64,000 nt of DNA. Source: Butyrivibrio sp. LB2008 (GTDB lineage Bacteria > Bacillota > Clostridia > Lachnospirales > Lachnospiraceae). The notes below the pieces were generated by a model. The model saw only the letters and a program-made list of their open reading frames with translations. It did no database searches and was not told the DNA's origin. The DNA is taken from assembly GCF_000621565.1 (NCBI RefSeq), contig NZ_JHXZ01000016.1:57782-121781 (forward strand), written 5' to 3'. Of the stretch, positions 61,677 to 64,000 are shown in pieces. A program made the translations under genes and the position numbers. Every line of letters starts with the position of its first letter. Position 1 is the first letter of the stretch.

Positions 61677-61733
61677 CTTTTTATTATCGTTTACATATTA
61701 TTATTTTTGTACTCATATCCAGTATTGCTTCAA
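61677..61733. repeat. 57-58-base direct repeat, right copy
   Basis: Matches 58087-58144. It ends 27 bases from the stop codon of the RloB-like gene. Confidence 0.9.
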
Positions 61734-61760
61734 CAAAAAAACTCCAGGGTTCGGTCATTC

Positions 61761-62303
61761 TCATATACAGAGAGACGTACAACCTGGAGCAATATTACAT
61801 ACCAATTTCCTCGGTAAATTTAATGTACGCTTCTGACACTGCAATGTCAATGACCTAGTCCTATGATTATTAGATGTATAGTAAGAAAAATGCAACAAGA
61901 ACCAAAATTCTATACATTCATTACTCCAAGCCGCATGATACTGCACATCTTTATTCTGAGCATTTAATACCTCTGCTCTTTCAATAACACCATTGAATCT
62001 TTCTGCAGGAAAGCTATCCTTATCATAAACACACCATATCTGCCCTTTGGCTATTTTATTTTTCCTAACATAATCTTCAGCTTGACCTATAACACGCATA
62101 GTTTCAGCACCACATGGCTCAATCTCTATCAATACCATATCTTTGTATATAGGATTGGATTCAATATACTTTTTAAAGCCATTAAAATACTGTGGTTCTG
62201 TTTGCTGGCCTTCGCAAAAAATATAATATCGAAACTCCTTCTGTTCCAGATACTCTGTCCGCCTCTTCCTTTTCCAGGCTTCCATAGCTGCTTTCTTTGG
62301 CAT
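61761..62303 (-). CDS. RloB-like protein, C-terminus probably altered
   Basis: A 180-aa protein. YYIFCEGQQTEPQYFNGFKK, then IWCVYDKDSFPAERFN and AAWSNECIEFWFLLHFSYY are the RloB/AbiLii motifs. After that residue the frame turns to low-quality sequence (TLQCQKRTLNLPRKL and on), and the family's last 30-40 residues are not seen. Another frame there reads VSEAYIKFTEEIGM. The gene is therefore likely truncated or frameshifted at the repeat. Start overlaps the RloA-like stop (TAATG). Confidence 0.78.
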   Translation of the reverse strand: MPKKAAMEAWKRKRRTEYLEQKEFRYYIFCEGQQTEPQYFNGFKKYIESNPIYKDMVLIEIEPCGAETMRVIGQAEDYVRKNKIAKGQIWCVYDKDSFPAERFNGVIERAEVLNAQNKDVQYHAAWSNECIEFWFLLHFSYYTSNNHRTRSLTLQCQKRTLNLPRKLVCNIAPGCTSLCI

Positions 62304-63523
62304 TAAATCACACTCCAATCTATAATTTTCCTTAGATATGGATCTGCGCCATATTTTCCCTCAAGATACTGTTTATCAAACTTTGCATCTTTACGGACAG
62401 ATGTCCCATCCGGATTCTTAAATTCAACAAGTGAATACAGCTTTGAATTCTGCTCATTTCCTTTTGCAACAAACCATATTTCATCTCTTCTAAATACTTC
62501 ACTATTCATGGTAGATAAATCATGTGAAGTAAAAATAAGCTGCGCACCATGCTTGTTTATTTCAAAATTGTTGTATAGCATAACGATATGCTTGAGTAAT
62601 AAAGGATGTATCTTAGCATCCAGTTCATCTATAACCAGCGTGATTCCTTTGGTCAAACTATCTGCAATAAATGGCAGCAAACCAAATATCTTTTTCGTTC
62701 CACTGGATTCTTCTGCTAGACTTATTTCATATTCATTACCTGCCACTTTATGCTGTGTATATATTTGAATATCTCCAGTTTCAAGTTTCTCAACTCTAAA
62801 ATCCTCTATATCCAAGTCCATCTCACGTATCATATTAAGAATTAATTCTTTAATCTCTGTAGAATTAGCTATTGCAAGTTTCAACTCTTGCAACGGACTT
62901 CCGTAATTTAAGAAACGGATTCCATTCTCAAACCAGCGAATACAATCATCCACTACTTCGTTCTTCCTATAAGTAATACCAAGATATGACAAGAGTGGTA
63001 GTGTATCTGATATATCCTGACTCACTTTCAATCTGGCAAATCCATCTCCCATGGATATCTTTCCATCTTCTCTTTCAAAAATCTCGGTGGTTCGATTGGT
63101 TTCTACTTTGCGCATTGAAAGACTTTCGTATACAATTACCTCTCCTAACACATGTATAATATACCGATACTCCGCCTTTTCTGTCAGAAAAAAAACTTCA
63201 AACTCGGTTGGACTATTCTTACTTTCTTCATTAAATTTAAATGGCGCTATCACCGAATTCTTAGCGCGAAGTTTACTTAGCGTATCAGCCTCAGTAGCAT
63301 ACAATGGTCTAAGCACTTTTAATTCCATTGAGTGCAACGCCTGCAAAACATTAGATTTCCCACCACCATTCGGACCATATATAGCAGCAACCGGCAAAAA
63401 AAGCTCATTATTACTCGCCTTTACCACACGATCAGTGTGTTCAGTTATGGCAGCTGCCTGCATATCAAAAGTCATTTCTTCCCTTATACTCTTATAATTT
63501 TTTACAGAAAATTGACTTAACAT
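62303..63523 (-). CDS. RloA/AbiLi-like AAA ATPase
   Basis: A 406-aa ABC-type ATPase. Walker A is GPNGGGKSN at residues 50-58; SLAEESSGTKKIFGLLPFI is the signature region and GITLVIDELDAKIHP the Walker B. Pairs of this ATPase with RloB form AbiL-type abortive phage-infection systems. The ribosome site is locked in a perfect hairpin, suggesting control of translation. Confidence 0.88.
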   Translation of the reverse strand: MLSQFSVKNYKSIREEMTFDMQAAAITEHTDRVVKASNNELFLPVAAIYGPNGGGKSNVLQALHSMELKVLRPLYATEADTLSKLRAKNSVIAPFKFNEESKNSPTEFEVFFLTEKAEYRYIIHVLGEVIVYESLSMRKVETNRTTEIFEREDGKISMGDGFARLKVSQDISDTLPLLSYLGITYRKNEVVDDCIRWFENGIRFLNYGSPLQELKLAIANSTEIKELILNMIREMDLDIEDFRVEKLETGDIQIYTQHKVAGNEYEISLAEESSGTKKIFGLLPFIADSLTKGITLVIDELDAKIHPLLLKHIVMLYNNFEINKHGAQLIFTSHDLSTMNSEVFRRDEIWFVAKGNEQNSKLYSLVEFKNPDGTSVRKDAKFDKQYLEGKYGADPYLRKIIDWSVI

Positions 63524-63528
63524 ATAAA

Positions 63529-63569
63529 AACCTCCAATCTAAGAATAGTATATTCCCAGATTGGAGGTT
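63529..63569 (-). promoter_or_regulatory. Hairpin covering the ribosome site of the RloA-like gene
   Basis: Perfect 12-base arms AACCTCCAATCT / AGATTGGAGGTT; the 3' arm on the minus strand contains the GGAGG seven bases before ATG. As RNA it would mask the ribosome site, or it could end transcription. Confidence 0.65.
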
Positions 63570-63729
63570 TGTAAATGATATATGAGATTATTTCTCATAT
63601 ATCATTGTGTAATCATAAACTCAAATCATTTGAGTTCCTTTACGTTTATCCTTTATTTCACTACAACCGTTCCCAAAATATTTATTTCTTAACTTCCAAT
63701 GATTTTACCACTCAATGATTAACATAGTT

Positions 63730-63765
63730 GTAGCCGGGATTGAATTGCCAATCAATCCCGGCTAC
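63730..63765. terminator. Terminator after the small partial gene
   Basis: Perfect 14-base arms GTAGCCGGGATTGA / TCAATCCCGGCTAC three bases past the stop codon of the partial gene. The stretch 63570-63729 shows no gene. Confidence 0.75.
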
Positions 63766-63768
63766 TGT

Positions 63769-63999
63769 TTATTTTATGTTAGACCAGAAACAATCCAACA
63801 GATACGGAAGGTTTGCTTTAAGCATTCTTACATGACTCGAATAACTGTAGATAACTCCTGGCTCATCCAATCCTTCAGAATGAGCAACACACGCAAAGCC
63901 TTCTCCTTCATATCCTATATAGGTATGAACTGCCCTTGTTTTTCCGTTTTCATTTTTGGTAACTATGTTCATGAGTGTAAGCCCATCTCCAATTTCATA
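63769..63999 (-). CDS. Unrecognised protein, 5' end outside window
   Basis: The frame stays open to the window edge (YEIGDGLTLMNIVTKNENGK) and ends after CFWSNIK. It contains a YIGYEGEGFACVAHSEGLDE segment; composition is that of a soluble protein. I do not recognise it. An internal ATG exists but the open frame before it suggests a longer gene. Confidence 0.5.
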   Translation of the reverse strand, partial: YEIGDGLTLMNIVTKNENGKTRAVHTYIGYEGEGFACVAHSEGLDEPGVIYSYSSHVRMLKANLPYLLDCFWSNIK

Positions 64000-64000
64000 G

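Noticed and set aside
61661..61858. Small plus-strand ORF over the right repeat copy
   Set aside because: It shares only the repeat-encoded stretch with the ORF at 58.07 kb and runs antisense to the RloB-like gene; no ribosome site.
1..64000. tRNA or rRNA genes
   Set aside because: No cloverleaf with a TTC-A-A T-loop and no rRNA core sequences were noticed; a tRNA search program would be needed to be sure.

Overview
The window looks like a low-to-medium-GC Firmicute, most likely a Lachnospiraceae (Butyrivibrio-like) chromosome. The clues are strong AGGAGG ribosome sites throughout, LicD/TagF-type teichoic-like chemistry, several Rpn (PD-(D/E)XK 'transposase-like') genes, and two members of a secreted-protein family I associate with this group. 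No rRNA, tRNA or CRISPR array was found. The genus assignment is inference.

Region 1 (1-20.2 kb, all minus strand) is a surface-polysaccharide locus. Read in the direction of transcription it holds: a WecG/TagA glycosyltransferase fused to a membrane domain, an O-antigen-polymerase-like protein, a CotH-like kinase, an initiating sugar phosphotransferase, a UDP-glucuronate 4-epimerase-like enzyme, a multispanning protein, FdtA-like and DegT-type enzymes for a 3-amino-3,6-dideoxyhexose, a polyprenyl-P-sugar synthase-like GT2, a ManC-like GDP-mannose enzyme, three GT-C membrane glycosyltransferases, a radical SAM/SPASM protein and a further large membrane protein cut by the window edge. Many genes overlap or are only a few bases apart.

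Region 2 (20.3-28 kb) has a VapBC pair, a LicD fusion protein, a second radical SAM/SPASM protein, a flavin reductase-rubredoxin, a secreted acidic-tailed protein, and a three-gene RelB / PIN / HigA-like operon.

Region 3 (28-33 kb) is a patch of duplicated and decaying rpn genes around a HAD-family (COG5610-like) gene. Both full-length rpn genes here, and two more at 49.5 and 56 kb, carry an internal Shine-Dalgarno sequence and in-frame start just before the charged C-terminal tail. The relic at 28.0-28.6 kb has lost its nuclease parts but keeps two of these tail ORFs with their ribosome sites. This fits the large-form toxin / small-form antitoxin design reported for E. coli rpn genes.

Region 4 (33-47 kb, minus) is a second glycan operon: two TagB/TagF-type transferases, a TagD-Gfo/Idh/MocA fusion, three GT2 enzymes, a polysaccharide deacetylase, a polysaccharide pyruvyl transferase with an F420-hydrogenase-beta-like iron-sulfur partner, a WcbI-like protein and a propeller protein. 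A small Rossmann-like 'YGAG' module is appended to seven of these enzymes. From about 39.5 kb rightwards the DNA is clearly more AT-rich.

Region 5 (47-49 kb) is a two-gene secreted/membrane protein operon behind a perfect-consensus promoter and a 240-base leader. Region 6 (49.5-64 kb) is a defence/toxin-antitoxin island: rpn, two HNH copies flanking an AlbA_2/Schlafen-type regulator, XRE plus a small HipA-like fragment, AAA-PD-(D/E)XK, YhgA-type Rpn overlapping an XRE gene, a lone Wzz-like protein, a DUF4143 ATPase behind an iteron array, XRE-ImmA-PIN, and a RloA/RloB-like (AbiL-type) pair. Several of these have visible palindromic operators at their promoters.
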